DNA from: Alphaproteobacteria bacterium
GTDB taxonomy: Bacteria; Pseudomonadota; Alphaproteobacteria; Micavibrionales; Micavibrionaceae
NCBI GenBank assembly: GCA_030427385.1
Contig: JAUHWR010000001.1
Span: forward strand, 372,001-436,000
Length of the DNA: 64,000 nt
Direction of reading: 5' to 3'
The notes beneath the pieces are model-generated. The model was not told where the DNA came from. It worked only from the letters and a program-made list of their open reading frames with translations, and searched no databases. Positions 24,545 through 34,826 of the stretch are shown here, piece by piece (within the stretch, counting starts at the first letter, position 1; each line of letters starts with the position of its first letter). Both the position numbers and the translations under genes were made by a program.

Positions 24545-26782
24545 TCAAGGCGTTGGCGCTGTCGGTAGCTCCTTAATAGCTTTGGTGGCCTCAATCACGG
24601 CATCTTCTTCCATTTGACTGATATAGTAGCCGACAGCAATGGTAATGGCGGCAGAAACGCATGTAAGTAACATAGAATATTCTGTCCCCGGCTTACATCT
24701 GCCGAGGCCGCGCGGGGGCTTGGGGCGTTTTGCGGCGGCTCTTTTTCGGGCGCGCGCCATATCATCCGGATCTAGGGAATTGCCTGTTCTGGGGTCAACA
24801 TGCCATGCTTTATCATTAAAGCCGCCGGTTGTGTTGGCATATCCCGGGCGACGTCCATGCATTGTTCCGCCAAGAGCGGGCATCAGCATCGCTTTGACAT
24901 GTGCGGTCTTTGGATTATAACGCCACCAAGCTTGCATAGACTTATCGGAAGAGGCAATGGCATAGCCATTTTTTAAATCTTTGAGTAATCCGGCGGGATA
25001 TGTGGCACCGATATTTTTAACGGGTTTAAGAGGCGGCGGTGAGAGAATACTTGTGCTTTTTAGGATACTGTCATCTGTTGCTAAAATATGTTCGCTACTT
25101 TCCATGATGGTTGTTTCCAATGCGGATTGCAGCGCCCCATACCATAAAAACATTTCTGGGTTTTGCGGCGTTATGCTGCGGGCATTAATGCCGTCACTTA
25201 ACCAGTCAATTTGTCTAAATGACATTTCACTGTCCCCGGTGCCAGTTGCAAATCGGGTAAATACATATATACGTGGGCGATCGATATAATAATCCGTTTT
25301 ATATTGATCGTTTTGCACTAAATTTACCCAGTTTTCAGTAGCTAACACGATTTTTTGGTTTAATGCCCAAAAAGGCCATAGCGCCTCTTCCATGTTGCGT
25401 TCTTGTTTCTGATCCTCGGAGGCATTGTGGAACTGTGCGATATCATATAGCGCAAATGCCATACCTTGAGCAACTTGGTATGGATTGGTAGCGCCCGTTG
25501 AAACAGCAATCTGATGTAACCCTTGCAATAATTCATCGTCGCTGTCCTTTGAGGTTTTAATTTGATCATGTGTGATTACATCTTGCATACGCTGATCGCT
25601 TGTCAGGCGATCTAACATGATTTTGCGCTCAGTGCGTTCCTCCCCGTTAGGTGATTGTGTGGTTACATCCATATACATACCGGTTAATGTGGATGTTATA
25701 TTGCTTTCCCCGAAGAAAAAGTCCTGCGCTTGGGATTCTTCATTGAATAAAGAGGGGGCTGCGTCTGATGTTTGTAGAGAGAAGCTATCCCCTTTTGTTG
25801 TTTGTGCCTCAACATTTAACACAGGTATAAGAGCTTCGCCGCCTTTTGATCTTCCAAATAATCCGCCCCCGAGAGCGTTTTGTTCTTGTGTGAAATATAA
25901 ATAAATAGGAGTGTTTTGAAGCTCGATCGCTTTAAATGTTTTGTGCAGCAATTTTTTTTCTGTAAGCGCGTCTTCTGATAAAGTTTCAGCAATAATATCC
26001 AGCGTAATGGTATGATAGGCGTCATCAGGTATTTTTTCTAATATAATGGCATCTTGTGCATAGATATCGCCTGCTTTTGCGTTGTGAAAAGACGGGTCAA
26101 GATCAATCCAGTTTCCATCAATTTTGGCCTGTACCCATATGTGCGACGATATATTGGGCGTAATAATTTCAGCCTGATTGAATAAGGGTTGGAAGGCGTT
26201 TATTAATCCCTCATAATCCCGATGAGCCCGTGCTTTTAGTCTTTCCGCATAGCCATCATTTATACCCGTAAGCGTCTGACGTAGATCTGCCTGTGGGTTA
26301 TTAGTCGCGATTTGAGATCTCAGCATATCTTGTTTTTCACTGCTCAGACTGCCCTGCATTAATCGTGTTTGTATCCCGATGGCATTTAAAAGATCGCGTA
26401 ACAGAAGGGATTGCCCCCAAGAATTAGCCGCCTGCGCGCCAATTGCCCCGTCAGATCCACGTAAAATCCCTTGATACGGATCAAAGGCGATCTGGTCACG
26501 CACAAAATCAAAAGCCATATATGGATCCGCCTCCAAATGACTAATAATTGTTTCAAGATCGTAGCGGGCGGCAGAGAATTCATAGGAAGTCGCCAGTAAT
26601 TTTTCAATGGCATCCCCAATTATATTGGTTTCTGCAGTGGTTGTTTGCGAAAATAATGGCAACGGGGCAGGGACGGGATCATTCATCGGTATAGAGAAGG
26701 AAGTATCTTGTGCCTTAGCAGAGGGTACATAGTAACTGGCGAGAAATAGAAGTGTGAGGAGAAAAAAAGAAACTTTATTCAT
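24545..26782 (-). CDS. Secreted transglutaminase-fold protein lacking the usual cysteine
   Basis: The start was set at 26782 because MNKVSFFLLTLLFLASYYVPSAKA is a clean signal peptide; the frame runs 59 codons further upstream but overlaps the divergent gene. The 745-residue product has a transglutaminase-like core at about 85-232: FVRDQIAFDPYQG, then NSWGQSLLLRDLLNAIGI where the nucleophilic Cys would sit, H214 in SSHIWVQ and D229 in WIDLDPSF. The Cys is absent, as in some non-catalytic relatives. The C-terminus has one more hydrophobic helix near 710-728. It is divergent from the PPC/VWA gene by only 35 bp, so the two are likely coregulated and may act together at the envelope. Confidence 0.8.
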   Translation of the reverse strand: MNKVSFFLLTLLFLASYYVPSAKAQDTSFSIPMNDPVPAPLPLFSQTTTAETNIIGDAIEKLLATSYEFSAARYDLETIISHLEADPYMAFDFVRDQIAFDPYQGILRGSDGAIGAQAANSWGQSLLLRDLLNAIGIQTRLMQGSLSSEKQDMLRSQIATNNPQADLRQTLTGINDGYAERLKARAHRDYEGLINAFQPLFNQAEIITPNISSHIWVQAKIDGNWIDLDPSFHNAKAGDIYAQDAIILEKIPDDAYHTITLDIIAETLSEDALTEKKLLHKTFKAIELQNTPIYLYFTQEQNALGGGLFGRSKGGEALIPVLNVEAQTTKGDSFSLQTSDAAPSLFNEESQAQDFFFGESNITSTLTGMYMDVTTQSPNGEERTERKIMLDRLTSDQRMQDVITHDQIKTSKDSDDELLQGLHQIAVSTGATNPYQVAQGMAFALYDIAQFHNASEDQKQERNMEEALWPFWALNQKIVLATENWVNLVQNDQYKTDYYIDRPRIYVFTRFATGTGDSEMSFRQIDWLSDGINARSITPQNPEMFLWYGALQSALETTIMESSEHILATDDSILKSTSILSPPPLKPVKNIGATYPAGLLKDLKNGYAIASSDKSMQAWWRYNPKTAHVKAMLMPALGGTMHGRRPGYANTTGGFNDKAWHVDPRTGNSLDPDDMARARKRAAAKRPKPPRGLGRCKPGTEYSMLLTCVSAAITIAVGYYISQMEEDAVIEATKAIKELPTAPTP

Positions 26783-26817
26783 TTTGTAAAACTTTTCTAT
26801 GGGTATATCATTGCGCA

Positions 26818-29800
26818 ATGTCCTATATTTATCGCAATAAAATAACTTATCAGATATGTTCATATCAAACAATCCTCCTATCTTTCTGCTGTCTTTTTCT
26901 AGCGATGACGCAGGTTTGGGCATCGGAAATTGAACCGAATGACAAGGTGGAAAATGCATCGCTGTTAACCATTAATGAGCGCGGGACAACCGGTATATGG
27001 GCCGGCGGCGGTAAGCGTGATTATGATATTTACAAAATTAATATACCCGAAGATACTTTGCTTGATTTAGATATTGTCAGCCAAGAAAAACTATCATTTC
27101 ACGTTGCGTTACTGGATGAAAATGGTGATGCAAAATTTAATAAGACGGGTACAGGTGTATTCACTTTAACGCGAATTTTCTTTCCCAAGGGGATGCATTA
27201 TTTAAAAATATCTGCGCATGTCAAAGAGGACACGCCTTATGATATTTACTTTTATAATAAAAGGGCTGCAAAGCAAGGGTATGAGCTTGAGCCGAATGAT
27301 AAAATTGATGTTGCGACGTTATTCCAAGAAGGTCAGATCGTCAAAGGGAGGCTAGATAGTGCCGATAGAGATGTTTTGGCTTTGGAAACAACATCTGACT
27401 TGTCTCTATGGGCATTAAGCGCCAATGGTCAGGGATTGCAATCAATTTCATATAAAAATGCGGCTGATAACACACTTGTTACGGCGCGCCCGCCCTCACC
27501 GACGATCACAAATATATCTTTGCAAAATTTGCTGCTCTCCCCCGGTAAGCATTATTTTGAGATAAAAGGGGACGGCGATTATCGCGTTAAGGCTACAAAA
27601 ATAGGCCCCGCGCCGCCCGAAGCTTTGTCTATCGCTAAAACTCTGGATCTATCACAAACTTTTGGCGAGGTAGAGCCAAATAATTCGGCTGGGACGGCGT
27701 CATTGTTGCAAATGGGGCAAACCAGAGAGGGGAGCATAAGCTATGCAGGGGACATTGATTATTATCGCTTTGCTATAGAGGCACCGCAAAAGGTAACCCT
27801 CACACTTACCGGCCCTGCAAAAGATAATTTAAAGGCTTATTTATCATGGGGAATTCACGAAAAAACACAACTTTCCATGGTAGAGGTTAAACCGAGTGAC
27901 ACTCATTCTGATACTAACAATATTAAAATTGAAAAATCTCTTCAGCCGGGAGATTATTTGATAGAGATCAAATCTGCCCGTTTCTCGGAAGAGCCATACC
28001 AAATTAAATTAGTAGGCGAGCTTGATGAGAATGAAAGTGGGGCAGCAGATATTCAAGCATTTCCGGAAGATTTACGTGGTTTATTGCGTGCAGCAAATCT
28101 AACAATTAAAAATGCACCCAAATTGGTTGATGGCAGCACATCATTTAAAACAAGTGAACGTTTAAAGATTCAAACACCGTATGATGTTCAATTCTCCGGT
28201 GAGGCGATGCCTGACTTGGCAGGAATTTTAATTGATACCAGACATGGTCATGCGCCGGGCCTAACGCTTAGCGAATTTAAACTTGAAGTAGCCGATGGTA
28301 GTGGCAATTTTAAAGCCTTATTAGAGGAGCGCTTACCTACTAAGCAGGGTGAATATGCCTTTAAATTTGAGGCGCCCGTTAACGGTTCTATGCTGCGCTT
28401 TACACCTTTGCATGCTGCGTATGAAGATAGTCAGGAAGTATATGTGGGTGAGATTAAGCCCTTATTGAGTTTGACCCAGCCGCAAAATCTTAAAGGAATT
28501 GATGTGCTTGATGCAAAAAATGGGGGGCATATTGTATATGCGCCGTCATTTGTCAAAGTGGAACCTTCTCTAAGTTTAAACGGGCGCACGTCATTTACAA
28601 ACAAACCACCCAAACATAATAATGCGGTTTATTGGGTTGCTGCATTTCATAGTAACCGCATGGCGCAACTTACTCATCTTGAATGGACAGAGCTTGATGT
28701 TGTTAAGAACAAAAAAGAACTTGTCTCCCATGTGACCATCTATAGCTCGGCGCAAGATCCAGGCGGGCCATGGGTTAAGGTAGGGGAATTTAAACGTGAT
28801 AATGCGGGAAAGATGCCGCCGCAAATTTTTGAAGAGCCAATATGGGCGCGCTATCTAAAATTTGAAGTGCCTCAGAATGAGCCGCGCCGTTTCATTATGC
28901 CCGATAAAATTTCGGCATTCGAGGTGCCAGTATCGCAAAATTATAAATCTATTATTGGTGAGTGGGGAGATGGCCATCAAGAAAGTTTCTATGAAGATGT
29001 AATAAATAATAGTGCCCGGATTGATGTCATGTCTTTGAAACCAACTCACTTTAAGGATAAAAACATAGCGACGGGCGATGTGGTTGAAGGCGTTGTTTCT
29101 ATCGGTAAAGCCGAAGATCATTATATCCTTAATGTATCTGAGGGGGCTCAATATCTGAGATTAACATTGCGTGATCGGAAGATGTTAAGTGTGCACCCCA
29201 TAATTAAAAATGTAAGTGGCCAGCAGATTGATTTGCGGGTTACTGATAATAAGTTTAAATCGAATGAAGGATATGCGCAAACATATGGTGCGTCAATTGC
29301 TGCAGGAAGGTATGATTTATATATTCAAGAAGCCCCGCTATCGATTGGCGTTGTATGGGACACAAGCGGTAGTGTTGCAGCATTCAAGGATAGTATAGTT
29401 AATGCGGTACGCAGCGTCTCACGCTATGCGGAGGAGGGACGTTTGATGATAAATTTATTTCCTTTCAAGTCGCCTATTTCAACCGCGCTTTTGCCGGAAT
29501 GGTCATCTAATTCGGCGGAGGTGTTTAATAGGCTGCAGCATTATGATTGGAGCAATCCGTCAAGTGATGTAGAGGGTGGATTATTGGGTGCAGCAAAGTC
29601 ATTGGAGGAGCAAAGTGGTAGCAAGGCAATAATTCTATTGACTGACGGCGAGACTAGCGGTGCGGAAAACACAGAAAAAGTTTGGCAAAAATTGAATATT
29701 ATCAAGCCGCGCATATTCGTTACGGCGATTACATCGGCGCGTAACGCAGAACGCTCCCTGCAGCTTGATAACTACTTACAATCATTTGCGCATGCCTTTG

Positions 29801-30729
29801 AAGGCGGTTATATGAAGCTTGATTCTCAATCAGATTTTGAAAATAGTTTTGAGAATATTCGTCACAATCTTAGTCATCCGAAACCTTACGCTTTATCTAT
29901 TAATATAGAGGATTCTTTACCTGATCCTGGCTATATAGGTTTTGAAAAACCAGAAAAGATAGATGATATTGCGCTTACGCAGGATATGATGATTATTCTC
30001 GATGCATCGGGTAGTATGCTGCAACGGATAGAGGGTGATAGACGAATTCAAGTTGCGAAAGATTCTATTGCATCTGTTCTGAAAGATTTGCCAAGATCAA
30101 TGAATGTAGGTCTGCGTACGTTCGGTGAATCCTCGGCCGATTTATGCGAAACACGGTTGGCGCAACCACTATCAAAGCTTAATCCGGTGAGTATTAATAG
30201 GGTGCTGAAAGATGTAACTCCTGTAAATGGGGCGAAGACTCCGATTGCTGCGGCAATATTGGCAACAAAAGATGATTTTAGTTTTAATACTAACCCCGAT
30301 GATGCTGGTCAAAATCAAATTGAAAAGCTGGTATTATTAATAACGGACGGCGAAGAAACATGTGATGGTGACCCGATCGCCGCCATTAAAGAGCTTAATA
30401 AAACGGGGTTGGATGTTACGGTTAATATAGTGGGATTTGCCGTTGATGATGATGCTGTCAGATTGCAATTAAAAGAATTGGCAAATACGGACAATGGTGA
30501 GTATTTTGATGCAAAAGATTCCAGTAATATACGTGCAGCAATCGAGACGGCAATTATGCCAAGCTTTATCATCAAAAATAAAAAAGGACAGACGATGGGG
30601 AAGGGAATCCTAGGAGGGGAGGGCATCGAGGTACCGCCCGGCAGCTATGACGTTATTTTGAAAACACAGCCCGAGCAATATTATCGTGATATCGTCGTTA
30701 AGGAAGGACAAGTGATTATGCTAAAATAA
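26818..30729 (+). CDS. Large secreted protein with PPC-like repeats, discoidin-like part and two VWA domains
   Basis: A signal peptide (about 1-36) is followed by three PPC-like modules, each opened by an EPND/EPNN motif at about 37, 157 and 285. Residues 600-700 look like a galactose-binding/discoidin fold (WTELDVV...VTIYSSAQDPGGPWVKVGEF...ARYLKFEV). Two von Willebrand A domains end the protein: the first with MIDAS DTSGS at 848-852 and LLTDGETSG, the second with DASGS at 1062-1066, TP..AAI and LLITDGEE. VWA domains bind ligands through metal; the whole looks like an adhesive or protein-assembly scaffold in the periplasm or outside. No anchor is seen. Total 1303 residues. No ribosome site precedes the ATG. 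Confidence 0.82.
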   Translation: MSYIYRNKITYQICSYQTILLSFCCLFLAMTQVWASEIEPNDKVENASLLTINERGTTGIWAGGGKRDYDIYKINIPEDTLLDLDIVSQEKLSFHVALLDENGDAKFNKTGTGVFTLTRIFFPKGMHYLKISAHVKEDTPYDIYFYNKRAAKQGYELEPNDKIDVATLFQEGQIVKGRLDSADRDVLALETTSDLSLWALSANGQGLQSISYKNAADNTLVTARPPSPTITNISLQNLLLSPGKHYFEIKGDGDYRVKATKIGPAPPEALSIAKTLDLSQTFGEVEPNNSAGTASLLQMGQTREGSISYAGDIDYYRFAIEAPQKVTLTLTGPAKDNLKAYLSWGIHEKTQLSMVEVKPSDTHSDTNNIKIEKSLQPGDYLIEIKSARFSEEPYQIKLVGELDENESGAADIQAFPEDLRGLLRAANLTIKNAPKLVDGSTSFKTSERLKIQTPYDVQFSGEAMPDLAGILIDTRHGHAPGLTLSEFKLEVADGSGNFKALLEERLPTKQGEYAFKFEAPVNGSMLRFTPLHAAYEDSQEVYVGEIKPLLSLTQPQNLKGIDVLDAKNGGHIVYAPSFVKVEPSLSLNGRTSFTNKPPKHNNAVYWVAAFHSNRMAQLTHLEWTELDVVKNKKELVSHVTIYSSAQDPGGPWVKVGEFKRDNAGKMPPQIFEEPIWARYLKFEVPQNEPRRFIMPDKISAFEVPVSQNYKSIIGEWGDGHQESFYEDVINNSARIDVMSLKPTHFKDKNIATGDVVEGVVSIGKAEDHYILNVSEGAQYLRLTLRDRKMLSVHPIIKNVSGQQIDLRVTDNKFKSNEGYAQTYGASIAAGRYDLYIQEAPLSIGVVWDTSGSVAAFKDSIVNAVRSVSRYAEEGRLMINLFPFKSPISTALLPEWSSNSAEVFNRLQHYDWSNPSSDVEGGLLGAAKSLEEQSGSKAIILLTDGETSGAENTEKVWQKLNIIKPRIFVTAITSARNAERSLQLDNYLQSFAHAFEGGYMKLDSQSDFENSFENIRHNLSHPKPYALSINIEDSLPDPGYIGFEKPEKIDDIALTQDMMIILDASGSMLQRIEGDRRIQVAKDSIASVLKDLPRSMNVGLRTFGESSADLCETRLAQPLSKLNPVSINRVLKDVTPVNGAKTPIAAAILATKDDFSFNTNPDDAGQNQIEKLVLLITDGEETCDGDPIAAIKELNKTGLDVTVNIVGFAVDDDAVRLQLKELANTDNGEYFDAKDSSNIRAAIETAIMPSFIIKNKKGQTMGKGILGGEGIEVPPGSYDVILKTQPEQYYRDIVVKEGQVIMLK

Positions 30730-30739
30730 TTTATCTTAC

Positions 30740-33700
30740 CTATATAAAATCAAAATCGTCTCGATTTATAATTGCTGGATCGGTGCCTTCCAACACTAAA
30801 TCCCCCTCATCCCACGAAATTTTTGTGTCTTTACCTGAAGCTTTAATTGTCAAATCTCCATAGCTAGCATCATGAATACGGATGGTGTCATGTGCATCTT
30901 CGAAATCTGTTACAATTGTTTTTCCATCAAAATCATTGAATTCTATCGTATCTTTGCCAAGGCCGGTTGTAATGACATCTTTACCGTTGCTTGCGATAAT
31001 AAGGTCATCCCCCTTGCCTGCATCGATCTCATCATTACCATCACCGCCATCTAGGGTATCATTACCTCTACCGCCGCTGATTGTATCATGACCAATTCCG
31101 CCGGAAATTCTGTCATAGCCGTCATTACCATAAAGCTTATCGCTACCGCTGCCTCCGTCTATTGTATCCGCGCCTTTGCCGCCTTTGATGTTATCGCTGC
31201 CGCTGCCACCATCAATATAATCATGACCTTTGCCGCCGTCGATTGTGTCATTTCCAGCGCGCCCAAAAACAAACTCATCATCTGATGATCCAGATAGTCT
31301 TTGATCACTGTGCCATCCGTCGTTAACCTTCTTGCTACCTGTTTTTATGACACCAATCGTAACGATGGCATGATCAATTTTGCTGCCTTTTTCACCAGCA
31401 TAACTAAAGCTATCCGTTCCGGAAAAGCCTTGATCGGGGGTATAGACAAAATTCCCGCTATCATAAATCACAACTTCGCCGTCATGAAAGGTTTTAAATG
31501 TTTGCGATCCTTGCAATTCTACGCCCTTTGCGTCATTACCCAGCAAATTCTCACCGCGTAGGTCACCGTTTCTGACAACTGTAAAGTGATCATGTTTGGC
31601 AAGTGGACTTGTGGCATCCACCTTAATATCACGTTCAATCAGGAAATTTTGTCCGTCTTTATTTGTGGACCTGTAGAAATCATACTTAACGCCGTCTTTC
31701 TCTCTGATTTCAATAAACTTGGCGTTATCCAAAATGATGACATCGCCTTTTTCGCCTTGGATGATCATGGTTTTTCCATCGGATGTTATTTTTTTACGCG
31801 CATCCAACATGACCCTGTTATTTGCAAGGTTGCTTAAATCCATAAACTCAATGCCTGTAAATTTGGCGCCGCCATCTGTAAAATTAAAGGTGTCTTTATT
31901 TCCATAGGAAATTTTAAATTTATCATAGTCATCACCGCCATATATGACGGGATCATTACCATCGCCAACAATCGTATCATTGCCGTCGCCGCCCTTTAGG
32001 GTGTCGGCGCCATTACCGCCATGAATACGGTCATCACCACGATAGCCAATTAATTTGTCATCGCCGCCATTGCCATAGAAGCTATCTTCTTCACGTGTGC
32101 CGTGCATGGTATTATCTTTACTATTGCCCTCTTTCATAATGCCATGTAGATGCGCGCCGTTATTATCATTGTTATTGGGGCCTTCTCTGTTGAGTTGATT
32201 AAGTGCATGATATACAGCGTGATCCTCGGTAATTTCCTCACCGATATATTCTGTTACACCAAAATCACCGCCAACCAGATCGAAATGGTTATAAAAATCA
32301 AGGCCATTTTTATATAGCTCTTGTACCCACAAAGTCAGAAGCTCGCCTTTTTCAGGTGATTTATTAAAAGCATCTTGAAAATCCTGCATACGGCTATCCG
32401 CTAAGTAAGCTTGGAATCCTGCAAAATTTCCCGGCGATACATGGCTGCCGGCTTCATATGTAATAAAGTTTATCTCAGCATTTTGTTGCTTTTCTGCCTG
32501 TTTAATTGCATCGGCATGACCTTTGATGCGGTCATCAATATCATTTTTAAAATCAGATTTGGTTGTGCGCGGGATTAATGTTCCGTCTTTAATCATCTCT
32601 TGCACTGTTTTATTAACGACGCGGTCAAATTTTACGATAGCCTGAAAAGGTGTGTCTGTGTTAGGACGTATTTTAAGAACTGTTACGCCGTCTTCTTCAA
32701 CAAGGCGGATATAGTCCTCAGCATTTTCACCGATTAAGTACTTATCATCTAAACTTCTTGTGCTTCCTTCGCTATTGGGGAACTCAAAGATTTTTTGTCT
32801 TAATTCGTCATTATTATCAATAATAGCCCTGAAGACGTTAATTGTTAAATCTTTTGAATATTCGACATCGGTCAGAATTTTATCCTGATCAACACGTAAT
32901 TCACCGCCATTATCTTCAAATGTATTGCGTTTGAATTCTATGTAATTATCTTCGTCCAAACTTGCCGTCATGTAATGGGAAACCAGTCTGACAGCACCAT
33001 CAAAGCCATATTCATCTACGAAATGCAGCAATACTTCAACGGCTTCACGCCCCCAGCCGCCGCCAAAATATGCGCCGGTCGCTAAGGATTCAAATGTATC
33101 CCCGGGTTCCGAGTAATTCTTGGGGTCAAATTGTGCCCAAAATGCGGCTTCCAATAATCCTTTTGTTACATCAGGTGAGGATGATCGGGTGGCGAGGATG
33201 TTTTCCACGCGATACTCGGAGCTACCTTTTATATCTTTGTCGAAAGCCTCTTCAAACATAATGGCGACTTGTACACCGCGCATGGCAAGGTATTCTTCTG
33301 CGGCATCTGCTGCATCAAATAAATCGTGATCAATGCCCAAATCTTCACGCAGATCGGCCATATTTTTATAGCCATTCTCCTCCATGAAGCCTTTTAGATC
33401 ATCAACAAAGAATTTCTTATCGATGTTTTCTGCAATTACCCATTCATCGCCGTCTTTGGTGACAGCCATGCCGCCTAATTTTAGGCCTTCACGTTCTAGG
33501 TAACCTTGTTGCCCTGTATTCGGCGCCCAATTCTCATTGCCGTATTCAATTTTTAACGTCAGGCGTGGATCTAAATGTTCAGCGGCATATTTGGCCATGC
33601 CCTTTATGTATTTATCTGATGCATTTAAAGGGACGTTAATCATGGGATTGACGCCCGTGATATTACAAAGCTCTATGATCTTGGAGAAAGGCATGCCGAC

Positions 33701-34375
33701 GCCGTCTTCATTAAAGCTGATGAGTTCCTCATTAGGATCGAATTTACCTTCGGCTTCAATAGGTCTGTCATTGCCGTTCATCATTTTCATGAAGCGCAAT
33801 GTGTCGTAATTTTTAACGCTATCTATGAATTCTTTTGTGAATGTTTCTTCGGCTTCATACCGTTGCATATTGTCTTTATGGATAACGGCAAGTTTGCTGA
33901 TATAATTCCCGTTATTTTGGGGATCTGTTGATGTGAAAAAAACCTCTACAGGGCGCCCATTTGGCGTAAAATCAAATTCGTGTATGGTTTTACCATCCAG
34001 CTTAACGCCTCTCATTTCAAAACCGCCAGGGCCTTTTTGAATGATGTCAACTCTTCCTTCGCCCTCAGCAATAAGGGAATAGGTGCCACTCGCGTTCGGA
34101 AGGCCATTTGCTTCTGCCGGTAACCATAGAAATTTTCTGCCGACTGCTTCGCCATCGGGTAAAGATAAAAGATAGCCGTTTTTGTCCAAATCAAGCTGGC
34201 TGACATCCGCCATCGACCCATTCCTATACTGAAAAGGCAATGATTGACTATATAGATTAGTCATATTTAAATTTGTGTCTGGGCCCCATCCATTATGGGC
34301 CGTAACATTCATACCTATTTTGGGATCTACCAGGCCGCGCGCATCGCGCTCACCGCTGTTTGATTTATTTGACAT
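30740..34375 (-). CDS. RTX repeat protein with glycosidase-like N-terminal domain
   Basis: The ATG at 34375 (AGAAGAG just upstream) is preferred over the longer frame from 34441; the product has 1211 residues. The N-terminal 650 residues look like a clan-A-type glycoside hydrolase: EYGNENW with E281 as likely acid/base, and TYEAGSH with E640 as candidate nucleophile. RTX Ca2+-binding nonapeptides (GGxGxDxLx) lie at about 758-815 and 1030-1140. Between them is a cadherin/Ig-like Big_9 module (about 925-1008). The extreme C-terminus is acidic and hydrophobic, as type I secretion signals are. Export by a type I system is expected, but no HlyD/TolC pair is adjacent. It converges on the VWA gene after 10 bp. 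Confidence 0.85.
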   Translation of the reverse strand: MSNKSNSGERDARGLVDPKIGMNVTAHNGWGPDTNLNMTNLYSQSLPFQYRNGSMADVSQLDLDKNGYLLSLPDGEAVGRKFLWLPAEANGLPNASGTYSLIAEGEGRVDIIQKGPGGFEMRGVKLDGKTIHEFDFTPNGRPVEVFFTSTDPQNNGNYISKLAVIHKDNMQRYEAEETFTKEFIDSVKNYDTLRFMKMMNGNDRPIEAEGKFDPNEELISFNEDGVGMPFSKIIELCNITGVNPMINVPLNASDKYIKGMAKYAAEHLDPRLTLKIEYGNENWAPNTGQQGYLEREGLKLGGMAVTKDGDEWVIAENIDKKFFVDDLKGFMEENGYKNMADLREDLGIDHDLFDAADAAEEYLAMRGVQVAIMFEEAFDKDIKGSSEYRVENILATRSSSPDVTKGLLEAAFWAQFDPKNYSEPGDTFESLATGAYFGGGWGREAVEVLLHFVDEYGFDGAVRLVSHYMTASLDEDNYIEFKRNTFEDNGGELRVDQDKILTDVEYSKDLTINVFRAIIDNNDELRQKIFEFPNSEGSTRSLDDKYLIGENAEDYIRLVEEDGVTVLKIRPNTDTPFQAIVKFDRVVNKTVQEMIKDGTLIPRTTKSDFKNDIDDRIKGHADAIKQAEKQQNAEINFITYEAGSHVSPGNFAGFQAYLADSRMQDFQDAFNKSPEKGELLTLWVQELYKNGLDFYNHFDLVGGDFGVTEYIGEEITEDHAVYHALNQLNREGPNNNDNNGAHLHGIMKEGNSKDNTMHGTREEDSFYGNGGDDKLIGYRGDDRIHGGNGADTLKGGDGNDTIVGDGNDPVIYGGDDYDKFKISYGNKDTFNFTDGGAKFTGIEFMDLSNLANNRVMLDARKKITSDGKTMIIQGEKGDVIILDNAKFIEIREKDGVKYDFYRSTNKDGQNFLIERDIKVDATSPLAKHDHFTVVRNGDLRGENLLGNDAKGVELQGSQTFKTFHDGEVVIYDSGNFVYTPDQGFSGTDSFSYAGEKGSKIDHAIVTIGVIKTGSKKVNDGWHSDQRLSGSSDDEFVFGRAGNDTIDGGKGHDYIDGGSGSDNIKGGKGADTIDGGSGSDKLYGNDGYDRISGGIGHDTISGGRGNDTLDGGDGNDEIDAGKGDDLIIASNGKDVITTGLGKDTIEFNDFDGKTIVTDFEDAHDTIRIHDASYGDLTIKASGKDTKISWDEGDLVLEGTDPAIINRDDFDFI

Positions 34376-34826
34376 ACTCTTCTCTATTAATTTTTTATTT
34401 TTTATAAATATTGATACTTCAAAAGTAGAATAGCTATACACGTAATTTCAGTATTATGCAAACTATTTTTATGTCAGGAAGTAATCATATTATTGCTTTA
34501 TAAGGCTTTTATAGCTTAAAAAAAGGCGCAGCAACATAAAAAAAATATAAATGTATTCTGCCAATCCGACTCGCCCTGTAAAGGTATAGCAGGGTTGCGT
34601 TTTTAGTATGGCCAGTTGCATGTATTTTCTAATGTATTACAGGTCGTAAAGACTGAAATATAACAATTTTTACCCGCAACATTTTTTTTTGCCAATTAAG
34701 ATATAGTCCTCGATCCCCGTCATTTTCTTAATTTGCCGCGTCGCAATAGAAGTTTTTAATTGTGAGCATGATCAGTTATGTATATAAAATCTGCATATAC
34801 ATATTAAAATTTAAAAAAAGTAGTAG
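34376..34826. other. AT-rich intergenic region between divergent genes
   Basis: These 451 bp separate the RTX protein and the ABC transporter and are strongly AT-rich. I find no gene, tRNA or clear terminator. Promoters for both flanking genes must lie here, but no single -35/-10 pair stands out. Confidence 0.6.

Noticed and set aside
26783-26959. Longer 804-residue start for the transglutaminase-fold protein
   Set aside because: The extra 59 codons overlap the divergent gene, and a complete signal peptide begins at the ATG at 26782.
34376-34441. Longer start (22 codons) for the first RTX protein
   Set aside because: The upstream part is AT-rich and not protein-like, while the ATG at 34375 has a ribosome site.
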